Assembly: GCF_947489255.1 (NCBI RefSeq)
Contig: NZ_CANLCY010000002.1
Span: 124,001 to 188,000 of the forward strand
Length of the DNA stretch: 64,000 bases
Direction of reading: 5' to 3'
Source: an uncultured Microbacterium sp.
GTDB taxonomy: Bacteria; Actinomycetota; Actinomycetes; Actinomycetales; Microbacteriaceae
Positions 25,577 to 33,803 of this stretch are shown here, piece after piece (the stretch's first letter is position 1; every line of letters begins with the position of its first letter). The position numbers and the translations under genes are program-made. The notes beneath the pieces were generated by a model. The model had not been told where the DNA came from. It worked only from the letters and a program-made list of their open reading frames with translations, and did no database searches.

Positions 25577-27133
25577 TCAGACCGCCGCGCGCGTGGGTTC
25601 TGCCAGGGGGCCGGGGGTCGTGTCGCCGGTCATGCGCTTGACCACGAGCTCGGCCGAGATCAGGCACATGGGAAGACCGATGCCGGGGAGCACCGAGGTG
25701 CCCGCGTAGTAGAGGTTGTCCACCTTGCGCGAGCGGTTCTTCGGACGGAAGATCGCGCTCTGGTTCAGGGTGTGCGCCAGCCCCAGCGAGTTGCCGTGCC
25801 AGGCCTTGAGGTCGTGGGCGAAATCCTCGGGGGCGATGGTCTTGCGCACGACGATGCGGTCGGCGAAGTCGGGGATGCCGGCCCATTCGCCGATCTGCGC
25901 GATGACGCGGTCGGCGGCCGCTTCGATGCGCTCGTCGCCCGCGCGATCGACGCCTCCGCGTCCGCTGACGGGGTCGGCCGGCACCGGGACGAGCACGAAC
26001 AGGTTCTCGTGGCCCTCGGGGGCGACGGAGTCGTCGGAAGCGCTCGGGCGGCACACGTAGATGGATGCCGGATCGGGGATGCGCTTGTCCTCACCGAAGA
26101 TCGCGTCGAAGTTCGTGTGCCAGTCGTCGGTGAACAGCAGCGTGTGGTGGGTGAGCTGCGGCAGCTCTCCTTTCACGCCGAGCAGCAGCAGGAGGGCACC
26201 GGGGCTGGGCACTTTGTCCTTCCACCACTTCTCGGGGTACTGGCGGTCCTTCTCCTCGAGCAGGTCGTTTTCGGTGTGGTGCAGGTCGGCGCCCGAGACC
26301 ACGGCATCCGCCGAGATGACCCGTCCGTCGGCCAGGCGCACGCCGCGGGCGGTACCCGACTCGGTGATGATGGCATCCACGGGAGACGACGTCTCGATGC
26401 GCACCCCGCGCTCGCGCGCGAGCTTCTCGATCGCCGTGATGATCTCGGTCATGCCACCCTTGGGGTACAGCACGCCGTCGCCCAGGTCGAGGTGGCTCAT
26501 CAGGTGGTACAGGCTCGGCACCTCGAACGGGGAGCCGCCCAGGAACACCGCGGGGTAGGCGAGGATCTGCTGCAGGCGCTTGTTCGAGAAGTCCGTCGTC
26601 ACGCGCTTCCACAGCGTGCGGGTGAGCAGCGGGATGAGCGTGGGCAGACGCTTGATGAGCGCGGGGTCGCGCAGGCCCTTCGTCGAGGAGTACGGATCGT
26701 AGAGGAACTTCGACGTCGACAGCTCGTAGGCGTCTTTCGCGGAGTCGAGGTACGCCTCGAGGTTCGGTCCGGAGCCGGGCTCGTGCTCCTCGAACAGGGC
26801 CCGCACGGCCTCGCGGCCCGAGACGATGTCGATCGGGTCGCCCTTCCCGGGAGGGCCGTAGACGCGATACGCGGGGTCGAGCCGTACGAGGTCGAGCTGC
26901 TCGTCGGCGCTCGTGCCGAGCAGGCGGAAGAAGTGGTCGAAGACCTCCGGCATGAGGTACCAGCTCGGACCGGTGTCGAAGCGGAAGCCGTCGCTCTCCC
27001 ACGATCCGGCCCGACCCCCGAGCGCGTCGCGCGCCTCGAAGAGCTGGACGTCGTGGCCGCGGTCGGCCAGAAGGGCGGCGGTGCCGAGACCGGCGATGCC
27101 GCCACCGACGACGACGATGCGCTGGGCGCTCAT
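25577..27133 (-). CDS. crtI: Phytoene desaturase CrtI
   Basis: 518 residues, normal CrtI length. The N-terminal FAD site is IVVVGGGIAGLGTAALLADRG (about 6-26) followed by Glu in LFEAR; the carotenoid-desaturase blocks DTGPSWYLMP and YPKGGM are present, and the C-terminal signature reads NLYYAGTSVLPGIGLPMCL (about 478-496). It converts phytoene to lycopene by repeated desaturation at the membrane. The ATG overlaps the crtB stop by 4 bp (27130-27133). Confidence 0.95.
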   Translation of the reverse strand: MSAQRIVVVGGGIAGLGTAALLADRGHDVQLFEARDALGGRAGSWESDGFRFDTGPSWYLMPEVFDHFFRLLGTSADEQLDLVRLDPAYRVYGPPGKGDPIDIVSGREAVRALFEEHEPGSGPNLEAYLDSAKDAYELSTSKFLYDPYSSTKGLRDPALIKRLPTLIPLLTRTLWKRVTTDFSNKRLQQILAYPAVFLGGSPFEVPSLYHLMSHLDLGDGVLYPKGGMTEIITAIEKLARERGVRIETSSPVDAIITESGTARGVRLADGRVISADAVVSGADLHHTENDLLEEKDRQYPEKWWKDKVPSPGALLLLLGVKGELPQLTHHTLLFTDDWHTNFDAIFGEDKRIPDPASIYVCRPSASDDSVAPEGHENLFVLVPVPADPVSGRGGVDRAGDERIEAAADRVIAQIGEWAGIPDFADRIVVRKTIAPEDFAHDLKAWHGNSLGLAHTLNQSAIFRPKNRSRKVDNLYYAGTSVLPGIGLPMCLISAELVVKRMTGDTTPGPLAEPTRAAV

Positions 27134-27999
27134 GAGCGGGAACCTTTCGGGGGACGCCCGAGGAGGGCGCGGGCGGCGAGGGTGGCTTTGACACCGTCGG
27201 GGACGCGGACGCGGGGTGCGCCGGCGGGGGAGAGACGCAGACGCCGGGACAGCTCGGCGAACAGGTCGTGAGCGCACGTGACGGCTGCACGGCAGTCCGG
27301 CGGGAGGTGCGGGATGACGGCTGCCGCCGCCGCGAGGTCGGCGTCGATGCGGTCGAGCACCGCGGTGCGCCGCTCGTCGTCGGCCGCGCCGTCGAGGTAG
27401 TCGCGCCCGAGGCGGTCGGCGTCGTCGGAGAGGTCGCGCAGGAAGTTCACGTCTTGGAAGGCCGCCCCGAGCCGCCGGGCGCCGTCGACGAGGTCGGCGG
27501 CGGGCTTCGCGGGGGCCGACATCCCGGCGTTCAGGAACACCTGCAGGCACATGAGCCCGACGACCTCGGCCGAGCCGTACACGTAGGCGTCGTGCGACAT
27601 GTCGTCGTGGGCGGTGGTGTCGAGGTCGGTGCGCATCGAGGCGAAGAACGGGGCGATGAGGTCGTCGCCGATCCCGCACGCGCGGGCCGTACGCGCGAAG
27701 GCGTGTACGACGAGGTTGGCGCTGAAGCCGCTCGCGATCGCCTCCGCCACCTCGGCCTCGAGGCCGTCGAGCACCGCGCGTTCGCGTTCGGGGTCGAGGC
27801 CGGCATCGTGCGCGGGTCCGTCGACGATCTCGTCGGCCACCCGCACGAGGGCGTAGATGTTGCGCACGTGCGGTCGCGGGCGCGGCCCGAGCAGTCGCGC
27901 GGCGATGCCGAAGGAGGTGGAGTACCGGGAGATGACGGCGGCGGCGACGTCGTCGGCCGTCTGCGAATACAGCTCGAGACCCGTGGGGGCGTTGCTCAC
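27130..27999 (-). CDS. crtB: Phytoene synthase CrtB
   Basis: 289 residues. Both Asp-rich motifs are present: VRVADEIVDGP (about 52-62) and FQDVNFLRDLSDDADRLGRD (about 178-197), with YVYGSAEVVGLM and AVLDGLEAEV typical of squalene/phytoene synthases. It condenses two geranylgeranyl diphosphates to phytoene. GTG start overlapping the crtE stop (GTGA, 27996-27999). Confidence 0.94.
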   Translation of the reverse strand: MSNAPTGLELYSQTADDVAAAVISRYSTSFGIAARLLGPRPRPHVRNIYALVRVADEIVDGPAHDAGLDPERERAVLDGLEAEVAEAIASGFSANLVVHAFARTARACGIGDDLIAPFFASMRTDLDTTAHDDMSHDAYVYGSAEVVGLMCLQVFLNAGMSAPAKPAADLVDGARRLGAAFQDVNFLRDLSDDADRLGRDYLDGAADDERRTAVLDRIDADLAAAAAVIPHLPPDCRAAVTCAHDLFAELSRRLRLSPAGAPRVRVPDGVKATLAARALLGRPPKGSRS

Positions 28000-29063
28000 G
28001 GAATGCGCTCCTGCACGGCCTCGACGAGCTCGATGAGCATGAGGCGGCACTCGGTGGGCAGCGTCGAGGCCTCCACGATCGCGACGGCCTCGTCGAGCGT
28101 CTCGCACACGAGCACCTCGAGGCGCGAGCGGGCTCCCGACTTCGCCAGCGCCGTCTGCGCCGCGCGCACGGCGACGGGGCCGGTGTGAGCCTGGGCGAGG
28201 GCGGCGCTCACCTCGGGCCAATCGGCGCTCTCGCGCGCGAGGGAGATGAGATGCGTCTTCTTCGCCTCGCGCAGGTCGCATCCCTCGTCCTTACCGGATG
28301 CCGCGGCCGTGCCGAACGCGCCGATGAGGTCGTCGACGAGCTGGTAGGCCAGGCCGAGCCGCTCGCCGAAGCGCTCGAGCGCCCACTGCGTGGACCGCTC
28401 GGCTCCGGCCATCACGGCCCCCGCCTGCAGGGGAGCGGAGAACGAATACACGGCGGTCTTGTCGTGCGTGGTGCGCAGCACGGTGTCTGGATCGACGTCA
28501 CCGGGGGAGACGGCGTTCTCGACGTCGGCGAGCTCTCCGGCGGCCGAGACGAGCACGGCGTCGTCGACGAGCTGCAGCAGCTGTTCGCGGAGGGATGCCG
28601 GGATCTCGGCGACCGCGATCATGCGTCCGGCCTCGTGCAGCAGCAGGTCTCCGGCGAGGATCGCGGCCGCGTCTCCGAGAAGCGCCGCGCCGCCGGCATC
28701 CGCGCCCCTGTCGAGTCCGCGTCGGCGGAATTCGCCACCGATGTTGGGGACCCCGCGGCGCTCGACGTCGTGGTCGATGACGTCGTCGTGCACCACGAAG
28801 GCGGTGTGCAGCAGCTCGAAGGCCGCGGCGACCTCGTACAGGGCGGGGCGCGCGATCGCCGGGCCATGCAACGTCTCGAACGCGGCGACGACGAGGAGGG
28901 GTCGGAAGCGCTTGCCGCCGCTCGCCGCACGACGGATCGAGGCTGCCAGGGCGCGCGCGCCGTCGCCAAGGGGGGCCACGCGTCGATCGAGGCGTTCCAG
29001 GGCGAAGTCGACGGCGGCGTCGATGCCCTGTCGAGCGAGGGGGGTGGAGTCGAGGGTGATCAT
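27996..29063 (-). CDS. crtE: Geranylgeranyl diphosphate synthase CrtE
   Basis: 355 residues. First Asp-rich motif HDDVIDHDVERRG (about 93-105), second motif YQLVDDLIGAFG, GGKRFRPLL near the N-terminus and HDKTAVYSFSAPLQAGA in the middle: a full trans-prenyltransferase set. It makes the C20 GGPP for CrtB. The C-terminal extension beyond the second motif resembles actinobacterial IdsA/CrtE proteins. The ATG overlaps the idi stop (ATGA, 29060-29063). Confidence 0.94.
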   Translation of the reverse strand: MITLDSTPLARQGIDAAVDFALERLDRRVAPLGDGARALAASIRRAASGGKRFRPLLVVAAFETLHGPAIARPALYEVAAAFELLHTAFVVHDDVIDHDVERRGVPNIGGEFRRRGLDRGADAGGAALLGDAAAILAGDLLLHEAGRMIAVAEIPASLREQLLQLVDDAVLVSAAGELADVENAVSPGDVDPDTVLRTTHDKTAVYSFSAPLQAGAVMAGAERSTQWALERFGERLGLAYQLVDDLIGAFGTAAASGKDEGCDLREAKKTHLISLARESADWPEVSAALAQAHTGPVAVRAAQTALAKSGARSRLEVLVCETLDEAVAIVEASTLPTECRLMLIELVEAVQERIP

Positions 29064-29611
29064 GATGCGCGCCTGACCGCGGGCGGCATCTCGAAGAGGT
29101 GAAGCTGCTGCGCCTGGAGCACGAGCCAGGGGCTGAACGCCCACGGCGTCGCCTCGAGGGATGCCGCGAGGTCGAGCGGGTCGACCCAGCGGTACTCGGC
29201 CACCTCGTCGGGGTTGGGCTGCGGCTCGTCGTCGGTGTGCGCGACGTAGACGGGGCAGATCTCGTGCTCGACGATGCCGGTGGCGTCGACGGCGCGATAG
29301 CGGAAGAGCGGGAGCGCGAGCTCGACATCGCGCACCGCGAGGCCCACCTCGAAGTCCGCGCGCCGGTGCACGGCCGAGAGCACGGGCTCCGCGGCAGCGG
29401 GGTGACCGCAGAAGGAATTGGTCCAGACGCCGGGCCACGTCTTCTTGTGCAGGGCGCGGCGCGTGACGAGCACTTCGCCCCGGCTGTTCATCACATGGCA
29501 CGAGAACGCGAGGTGCAACTGCGTGTCGGTGCCGTGCACGCTCGCCTTGGGCGCCGTGCCGATCTCGTTTCCGAAGTCGTCCAGGAGGACGACATATTCG
29601 GTCTCGCTCAT
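29060..29611 (-). CDS. idi: Isopentenyl-diphosphate isomerase, type 1
   Basis: 183 residues. TNSFCGHP (about 65-72, catalytic Cys) and VEHEICPVY (about 113-121, catalytic Glu) are intact, with metal-binding His in LHLAFSCHV. It interconverts IPP and DMAPP, feeding both CrtE and the C5 additions by CrtEb. It is the first gene of the crt operon, and a GGGAGG ribosome-binding site precedes the ATG. C. glutamicum does not carry idi inside its crt operon, so its presence here ties precursor supply to pigment regulation. Confidence 0.95.
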   Translation of the reverse strand: MSETEYVVLLDDFGNEIGTAPKASVHGTDTQLHLAFSCHVMNSRGEVLVTRRALHKKTWPGVWTNSFCGHPAAAEPVLSAVHRRADFEVGLAVRDVELALPLFRYRAVDATGIVEHEICPVYVAHTDDEPQPNPDEVAEYRWVDPLDLAASLEATPWAFSPWLVLQAQQLHLFEMPPAVRRAS

Positions 29612-29617
29612 CGTGCC

Positions 29618-29674
29618 TCCCGTTTGCTAGTTTAGCTAGCGATGTGAGCCCGACTATACCCAGCGCGAAAGGGG
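29618..29674. promoter_or_regulatory. Divergent idi-crt / marR promoter region with palindromic operator
   Basis: The 72-bp gap contains GCTAGTTTAGC, a perfect palindrome (GCTA-GTT-TAGC), running on into TAGCGA, another half-site. For marR, TTAGCT is 17 bp from TATACC. For idi on the minus strand, TAAACT and, further up, TATAGT are -10 candidates. The palindrome overlaps both promoters, the arrangement expected for a MarR repressor controlling itself and the operon. Binding is inferred. Confidence 0.6.
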
Positions 29675-29683
29675 GTGTCCACT

Positions 29684-30154
29684 GTGGACAAGGCCGTGTC
29701 GACCTCTGGTACAAGGCCCGCCGTCGCGCAGACGCTTCGCGCGGTGCAGACCCTCAGCGACGCCCTCGATCGCATGCACAGCGGCATGAAGGGCGACATG
29801 GCGATGAACGCCAGCGACCTCGCGACGCTGCGCATGCTCACCATCCGCGAGAGCCGCGGGCAGATGGTCAGCCCGCACGACGTCGCCACACATCTGCGCA
29901 TCTCGACGGCGTCGACGACGAAACTCATCGACCGCCTCGTCGCGTCGGGTCATCTCGAGCGGCGACCGCATCCCTCCGACGGTCGGGCCCGCGTCGTCGT
30001 GCTCACCGACAAGTCGCGGCGCGAGTTCTTCCAGCACTTCGGCACCCACCTCGGCGCGATGCGCGACATGGCCGCGCACTTCGACGACGCGCAGCTCGAG
30101 ACAGTGGCGTCGTTCATGGACCAGCTGACCGAGGCGATCTCGACCGAGGACTGA
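29684..30154 (+). CDS. MarR-family regulator of the carotenoid operon (CrtR-like)
   Basis: 156 residues with a MarR winged helix: recognition region SPHDVATHLRISTASTTKLIDRLVASGHLERRPHPSDGRA, split as HTH (about 63-85) and wing (about 92-103). It is divergent from idi and shares a palindromic operator, so it probably represses crt expression, as the MarR-type CrtR does in C. glutamicum. I use the GTG at 29684 because AAAGGGGG lies 8 nt upstream; the GTG at 29675 directly abuts that purine run. The ligand is unknown. Confidence 0.85.
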   Translation: MDKAVSTSGTRPAVAQTLRAVQTLSDALDRMHSGMKGDMAMNASDLATLRMLTIRESRGQMVSPHDVATHLRISTASTTKLIDRLVASGHLERRPHPSDGRARVVVLTDKSRREFFQHFGTHLGAMRDMAAHFDDAQLETVASFMDQLTEAISTED

Positions 30155-30223
30155 CCTCACCCGGCAGGTGACCTGGGCCGGGGTGGTCGGCCGGCGGAGG
30201 ACGCGGAGCTCGCGGATGGGCCC

Positions 30224-30368
30224 GGTGGCTTCGACAGGCTCAGCCACCTGCGCCGCGGGGCTCAACGACCCGTGCCGCGGGGCTCAACGACCTGCGCCGC
30301 GGGGCTCAGCCACCTGCGCCGCGGGGCCCGGTCGCACGACAGAGGACCCTGAGCTCGTCGAAGGGTCC
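30224..30368. repeat. REP-like doublet (30224-30248, 30344-30368) flanking four 22-bp tandem repeats
   Basis: The first element has GGTGGC/GCCACC arms. The second has GGACCC/GGGTCC arms and reverse centre TGAGCTCGTCGAA. Between them (about 30249-30333) are four units of TGCGCCGCGGGGCTCA plus ACGACC or GCCACC, each ending in the 3' arm of the first element. Confidence 0.85.
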
Positions 30369-30381
30369 GGGACCCCGCGCC

Positions 30382-31041
30382 TCAGCTCCGTGACGGCAGC
30401 GGACCCCGCGCCACGCGCACCCCGACGTCGTCGAACGCGTCGCGAGGCCGCCCTCCGCGCCGCGCTGCGGCTCGCACGAGCGCCGGTGCGTCTGACCAGC
30501 CCCCGCCGCGGGACACCCGCGCGTCGCTCTCGCCCTCGGGGTCGTACAGGTCGCTGCACCACTCCCACACGTTGCCGAGCGTGTCGAAGAGGCCGTGCAG
30601 GTTCGGCATCCGGGCTCCGACATCGACCGGACCGCTGAGCCCGTCGCCCGCGGTCCACGCGACCTCGCGCACGGGCCCGTAGGCGGTGCCGGTCGAGCCG
30701 GCACGGCACGCGTACTCCCATTCGTCCTCGGTGGGGAGGCGGAACCCGTCGGCGTCGGGATCCGGGGTCACCACCTCACCGTCGAAGGAGTAGAGGGGGT
30801 CGAGCCCCTCCCACTCGCTCAGGGCGTTGCAGAGGCGGATGGCCCGCAGCCAGCTGAGCTCGGTGGCCGGACGACGCGGATGCCGAGAGGGGATGCCGAG
30901 CAGTTCGGCGAGCTGTTCCTCGGTGACGGGGTAGACGCCGATCTCGAAGGAGGCCACCTCGATGTCGCGACGTTCGGCGCCCCGCTGGTCGCCGCGCAGC
31001 ACGTGTCCGGCGGGGATCCGCGCCATCTCCACATCGCTCAC
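30382..31041 (-). CDS. SUMF1/FGE-domain protein, not a formylglycine generator
   Basis: 219 residues. Sulfatase-modifying-factor fold features: ARIPAGHVLRGD, FEIGVYPVTEEQLAELL, FRLPTEDEWEYACRAG (about 133-148), LGNVWEWCSDLYDP and RVSRGGGWSDAPALVRAAARR. Genuine formylglycine-generating enzymes have a Cys pair after the RGGSW region; here the stretch is GWSDAPALVRAAAR with no cysteine, so Cys-to-formylglycine activity is unlikely. It may bind carbohydrate or support an unrelated oxidation. GTG start overlapping the SMP-30 stop by 4 bp, so they form an operon. Confidence 0.82.
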   Translation of the reverse strand: MSDVEMARIPAGHVLRGDQRGAERRDIEVASFEIGVYPVTEEQLAELLGIPSRHPRRPATELSWLRAIRLCNALSEWEGLDPLYSFDGEVVTPDPDADGFRLPTEDEWEYACRAGSTGTAYGPVREVAWTAGDGLSGPVDVGARMPNLHGLFDTLGNVWEWCSDLYDPEGESDARVSRGGGWSDAPALVRAAARRGGRPRDAFDDVGVRVARGPLPSRS

Positions 31042-31958
31042 GCGAGTTCCACCATCCACAGATCGCTGTCGCCCGTGATGAACAGGCGCTTCTCGTCGGC
31101 GTCGAAGGTGCAGTTGCTGACGACGTGCGGGGTGGGGATCACGCCGAGGCGCTGCCCGTGGTCGTCGACGATGACGACACCCGCTTCGCTCGAGATCCAG
31201 AGCCAGTCGCGGCTGTCGACGGCGAATCCGTCGGGGATGCCGGCATCCACCGTCGCGAAGGTGCGCGGAGCGCCGAGCGTCTCTCCGTCCCAGCTGCACG
31301 CGACCACGCGGGGGAGCGCGGTGGCGTTCGACTCGGCGACGTAGAGGGTGCGCTCGTCACGGCTGAAGGCGAGACCGTTGGGCTGGTCGAGGTCGATCAT
31401 GCGGGCGAGGCCCGTGTCGTCGTGCCACCGGTACACGCTCTGATGGGGGAGGGCGGGCTCGGCGGGGTAGCCCTCCCGCGGATCGGAGATGCCGTAGGTG
31501 GGGTCGGTGAACCAGATCGCCCCGTCGGAGGCCACGACGAGATCGTTCGGCGAGTTCAGCGGCGCACCCTCGAAGGCGTCGACGAGCAGGCGCGTTCCTT
31601 CGGAGTCGGTGCGGCTCACGCCCCGTCGGCCGTGCTCGGCCTGCACGAGGCGTCCCTGGTCGTCGAAGGCGTTGCCGTTGGCGAAGTCGCTGCGGTCGCG
31701 CACCGTGACGATGCTGCCGTCCTCCCGGCGGGCGAGCGTGCGACGACCGATCACGTCGCTGAAGACGACCGCGTTCTCGGCCGGCCACCACACCGGCCCC
31801 TCGGCCCAGGTCGCGTCGTCGTAGAGCGAGAGCAGACGAGAGGATGCCGGAAGCACGGCGGCGAGACGTTCGTCCCACACTCGCGGGCGTGCGACGTCGA
31901 CGACGCGGGGCTCGCGGGGCGGTTGCAGGACACGTCCGTCGATGGGGATCTGGGGCAT
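31038..31958 (-). CDS. SMP-30/gluconolactonase-like beta-propeller hydrolase
   Basis: 306 residues, the size of a six-bladed SMP-30 propeller. Metal-site motifs occur in order: WAEGPVWW (Glu, about 51-58), NSPNDLVVASDGAIWFTDPTYG (Asn, about 140) and an Asp-bearing GIPDGFAVDS (about 240). Family members hydrolyse sugar lactones such as gluconolactone, with calcium or another divalent ion. It overlaps the SUMF1-like gene downstream by 4 bp and is separated from the cupin gene by 50 nt, so a three-gene unit is likely. The actual lactone is unknown. Confidence 0.88.
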   Translation of the reverse strand: MPQIPIDGRVLQPPREPRVVDVARPRVWDERLAAVLPASSRLLSLYDDATWAEGPVWWPAENAVVFSDVIGRRTLARREDGSIVTVRDRSDFANGNAFDDQGRLVQAEHGRRGVSRTDSEGTRLLVDAFEGAPLNSPNDLVVASDGAIWFTDPTYGISDPREGYPAEPALPHQSVYRWHDDTGLARMIDLDQPNGLAFSRDERTLYVAESNATALPRVVACSWDGETLGAPRTFATVDAGIPDGFAVDSRDWLWISSEAGVVIVDDHGQRLGVIPTPHVVSNCTFDADEKRLFITGDSDLWMVELA

Positions 31959-32008
31959 GCCGACAGTCAACCCCGTGCACAGGTCGCGCCGGGGCGGGTT
32001 GACGGGGC

Positions 32009-32497
32009 TCAGCCGAAGGGGTGGGGCGTGGGGGCGGCGGGCGAGGCGGCGAACTGGATCAGCACCTGCAGGCACGGCTCGTCGCCGACGGTGCCGGAGA
32101 GGTGACCCGTCTTCCCGTCGATCTCGGCCGTGTCGGTGTCCTGCCCGAAGTGGACGTCGCCGGGGCCCATCTCCACGCGCGAGCCGTCCTGCGTCTCGAG
32201 GAACCAGCGCCCGCGCAGGGGGATCACCCACTGCGGATGGGGCGAAGGATGCCACTGACCCACCCATCCGACCGGCAGTGCGGCGAAGAGCACGGCCGAG
32301 ACCTCCCCGGGGAACGGCCGCATCCACTGCGGGTCGGCACCTCCGCCCACGCTCTGCAGTCCGAAGCCGCGCAGCGTGGACTCGTCGAGGCGGCTCGTGC
32401 CGTCGACGTCGGTCCACATGTGCACGAAGGGCAGGGTCGGGGGAGTGGAGGCGTCGCGACCGTCGTTGTCGAGCGGCGCGGTCGTGGTGGTGTGCAT
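32009..32497 (-). CDS. Cupin-domain protein
   Basis: 162 residues. The barrel is visible from about 45: QWMRPFPGEVSAVLFAALPVGWVGQWHPSPHPQWVIPLRGRWFLETQDGSRVEMGPGDVHFGQD. HPSPHPQW resembles a shortened cupin motif 1 with two His, and GDVHFGQD matches motif 2. The C-terminus is Pro-rich. No substrate can be assigned. It lies upstream of the SMP-30 gene in the same direction, which hints at sugar-acid metabolism. Confidence 0.8.
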   Translation of the reverse strand: MHTTTTAPLDNDGRDASTPPTLPFVHMWTDVDGTSRLDESTLRGFGLQSVGGGADPQWMRPFPGEVSAVLFAALPVGWVGQWHPSPHPQWVIPLRGRWFLETQDGSRVEMGPGDVHFGQDTDTAEIDGKTGHLSGTVGDEPCLQVLIQFAASPAAPTPHPFG

Positions 32498-32562
32498 GGG
32501 ACCGAGTCAACTGCGCCGGGGGCGCGCGGCGTTCGCTCTTGACGTCGGCAGGGGGTGACGTG

Positions 32563-32919
32563 CTACTTCGCCGAGTCCGTCTCTTTGCGCGTGCGCCGCA
32601 CCTTGACCGAGACGAGCACCGCCGCCGTCGCGAGGGCCAGCGCGCCGCCGCCCACCCAGAATCCGAGCAGCGTCGACGCATCGACGCCCGACGGGCGCAG
32701 AGCGTGCGCCGCCGAGGTGGGGGCGATGCCCGACCCGTCGGTGGTGAGCGGCAGCGTCTCGACGCCCGACTGCGACGACGCGGCCTCGAACGCGGATGCC
32801 GTCACGGCGGCGTGCGCACCCGTCGAGGTGGCGGCGGCGGAGGCGCCGGCCGAAGCACCCACCGCGAAGAGGGTCGCGAGCGCCAGCGACACCGCACCGT
32901 GCGTGAACAGACGTCTCAC
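32563..32919 (-). CDS. Small secreted, C-terminally membrane-anchored protein
   Basis: 118 residues: signal peptide (VRRLFTHGAVSLALATLFAVGASAGASAAA), a Ser/Thr/Ala-rich 50-residue exposed segment, then a membrane helix (about 86-106, LGFWVGGGALALATAAVLVSV) and a basic cytoplasmic end KVRRTRKE. This resembles cell-wall-associated stalk proteins without an LPxTG motif. The GTG start has AAGAAGG 6 nt upstream. Function unknown. Confidence 0.75.
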   Translation of the reverse strand: MRRLFTHGAVSLALATLFAVGASAGASAAATSTGAHAAVTASAFEAASSQSGVETLPLTTDGSGIAPTSAAHALRPSGVDASTLLGFWVGGGALALATAAVLVSVKVRRTRKETDSAK

Positions 32920-33111
32920 GAGTGCCTTCTTTCGAGGGAGTCCGCGACCGGGGGGTGCGCGGTGACCTGTGGCTTCACACATCGTTGAGCGAAATCAATC
33001 ACTTCCCCCAGTATCTCCCGGGTGGACGCGATGCACAACGCACAGCGCCGCGACCGACGCCGCGAGGCGCGTGGCTCGAAGGGATCGACGCGCACTCCGG
33101 GGGAAAGGCAG

Positions 33112-33146
33112 AAGGCCCCGGATCTCGCGATCCGGGGCCTTCTTTT
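33112..33146 (-). terminator. Strong hairpin downstream of tRNA-fMet
   Basis: A perfect 13-bp inverted repeat AAGGCCCCGGATC / GATCCGGGGCCTT with a 4-nt loop. CTTTTT follows on the plus strand and TTCTGCCTTT on the minus strand. As the only nearby gene reading into it is the tRNA, I assign it there, though the T-run is better in the plus direction. Confidence 0.75.
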
Positions 33147-33148
33147 TG

Positions 33149-33222
33149 TTGCGGGGACAGGATTTGAACCTGCGACCTCTGGGTTATGAGCCCAGCGAGC
33201 TACCGAGCTGCTCCACCCCGCG
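33149..33222 (-). tRNA. Initiator tRNA-fMet (CAU)
   Basis: A 74-nt cloverleaf without encoded CCA. Acceptor CGCGGGG pairs with CCCCGCA, leaving the C1-A72 mismatch that marks bacterial initiators. The anticodon stem-loop GGGCTCATAACCC has the three consecutive G-C pairs needed for P-site entry. The T-loop is GGTTCAAATCC and the discriminator is A. It stands alone, with a strong hairpin after it. Confidence 0.95.
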
Positions 33223-33305
33223 GCACAAGAGAAAACATTACGCCGAGATGAACGACATGGCAAATCCGGACCGACTGCCCGGGAGTGTCGCGGCAAGATG
33301 GGCTG

Positions 33306-33803
33306 GTGAGCAACACTTTCGACGATGTCGCCGATGGGCGCCCCGAGAGCCCCGCGCAGCGCGCCGACCGCAACTGGAACGAGATCCTGCAGGAGCTCCG
33401 CGTGCTGCAGACGGGCACGCAGCTCCTCACCGGCTTCCTCCTCGCCCTCGCCTTCCAGGCGTCGTTCGCCGACCTGTCACCGACCCAGCGCACGTTCTAC
33501 CTGGTGCTGATCTGTCTCGCCGCCCTCAGCGCCGTGGTCGCCCTCGCACCCGTCGCCCTGCACCGCGCGGTGTTCCACCTGCAGGTCAAGCCGTCGCTCG
33601 TCCGTGTCGGGCACAACGCCCTCCGAGGCGCTCTGGCGCTGGTCTCGCTGCTGCTGGTGGGCGTGGTCGTGTTCGTCTTCGACGTCGTCGTGAGCCTGGC
33701 CGCGGCGGTGACGGCCGGGGTCGTGCTCGGGCTCGTGATCCTCGTACTGTGGGTCGTGGTGCCGGTCTCGGTCCGGCGCCGGGGGAGGGGAACCGCGTCA
33801 TGA
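33306..33803 (+). CDS. DUF6328-like four-helix membrane protein
   Basis: 165 residues. An N-terminal amphipathic part RADRNWNEILQELRVLQTGTQLL leads into four membrane helices (about 45-62, 70-90, 112-130 and 135-155). The N-terminal block matches the DUF6328 family of actinobacterial membrane proteins; function unknown. The GTG start is preceded at exactly 6 nt by CAAGAT, a weak -10 with the window's usual spacing. The stop overlaps the hydrolase start (ATGA), so the two are coupled. Confidence 0.75.
   Translation: MSNTFDDVADGRPESPAQRADRNWNEILQELRVLQTGTQLLTGFLLALAFQASFADLSPTQRTFYLVLICLAALSAVVALAPVALHRAVFHLQVKPSLVRVGHNALRGALALVSLLLVGVVVFVFDVVVSLAAAVTAGVVLGLVILVLWVVVPVSVRRRGRGTAS

Noticed and set aside
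30224..30368. Possible CRISPR array (regular 22-bp repeats)
   Set aside because: Units are contiguous without 30-40-bp unique spacers, and no cas gene is present; they derive from REP-like elements.
30382..31041. Formylglycine-generating enzyme
   Set aside because: No cysteine in the RGGGW active-site region and no sulfatase nearby.
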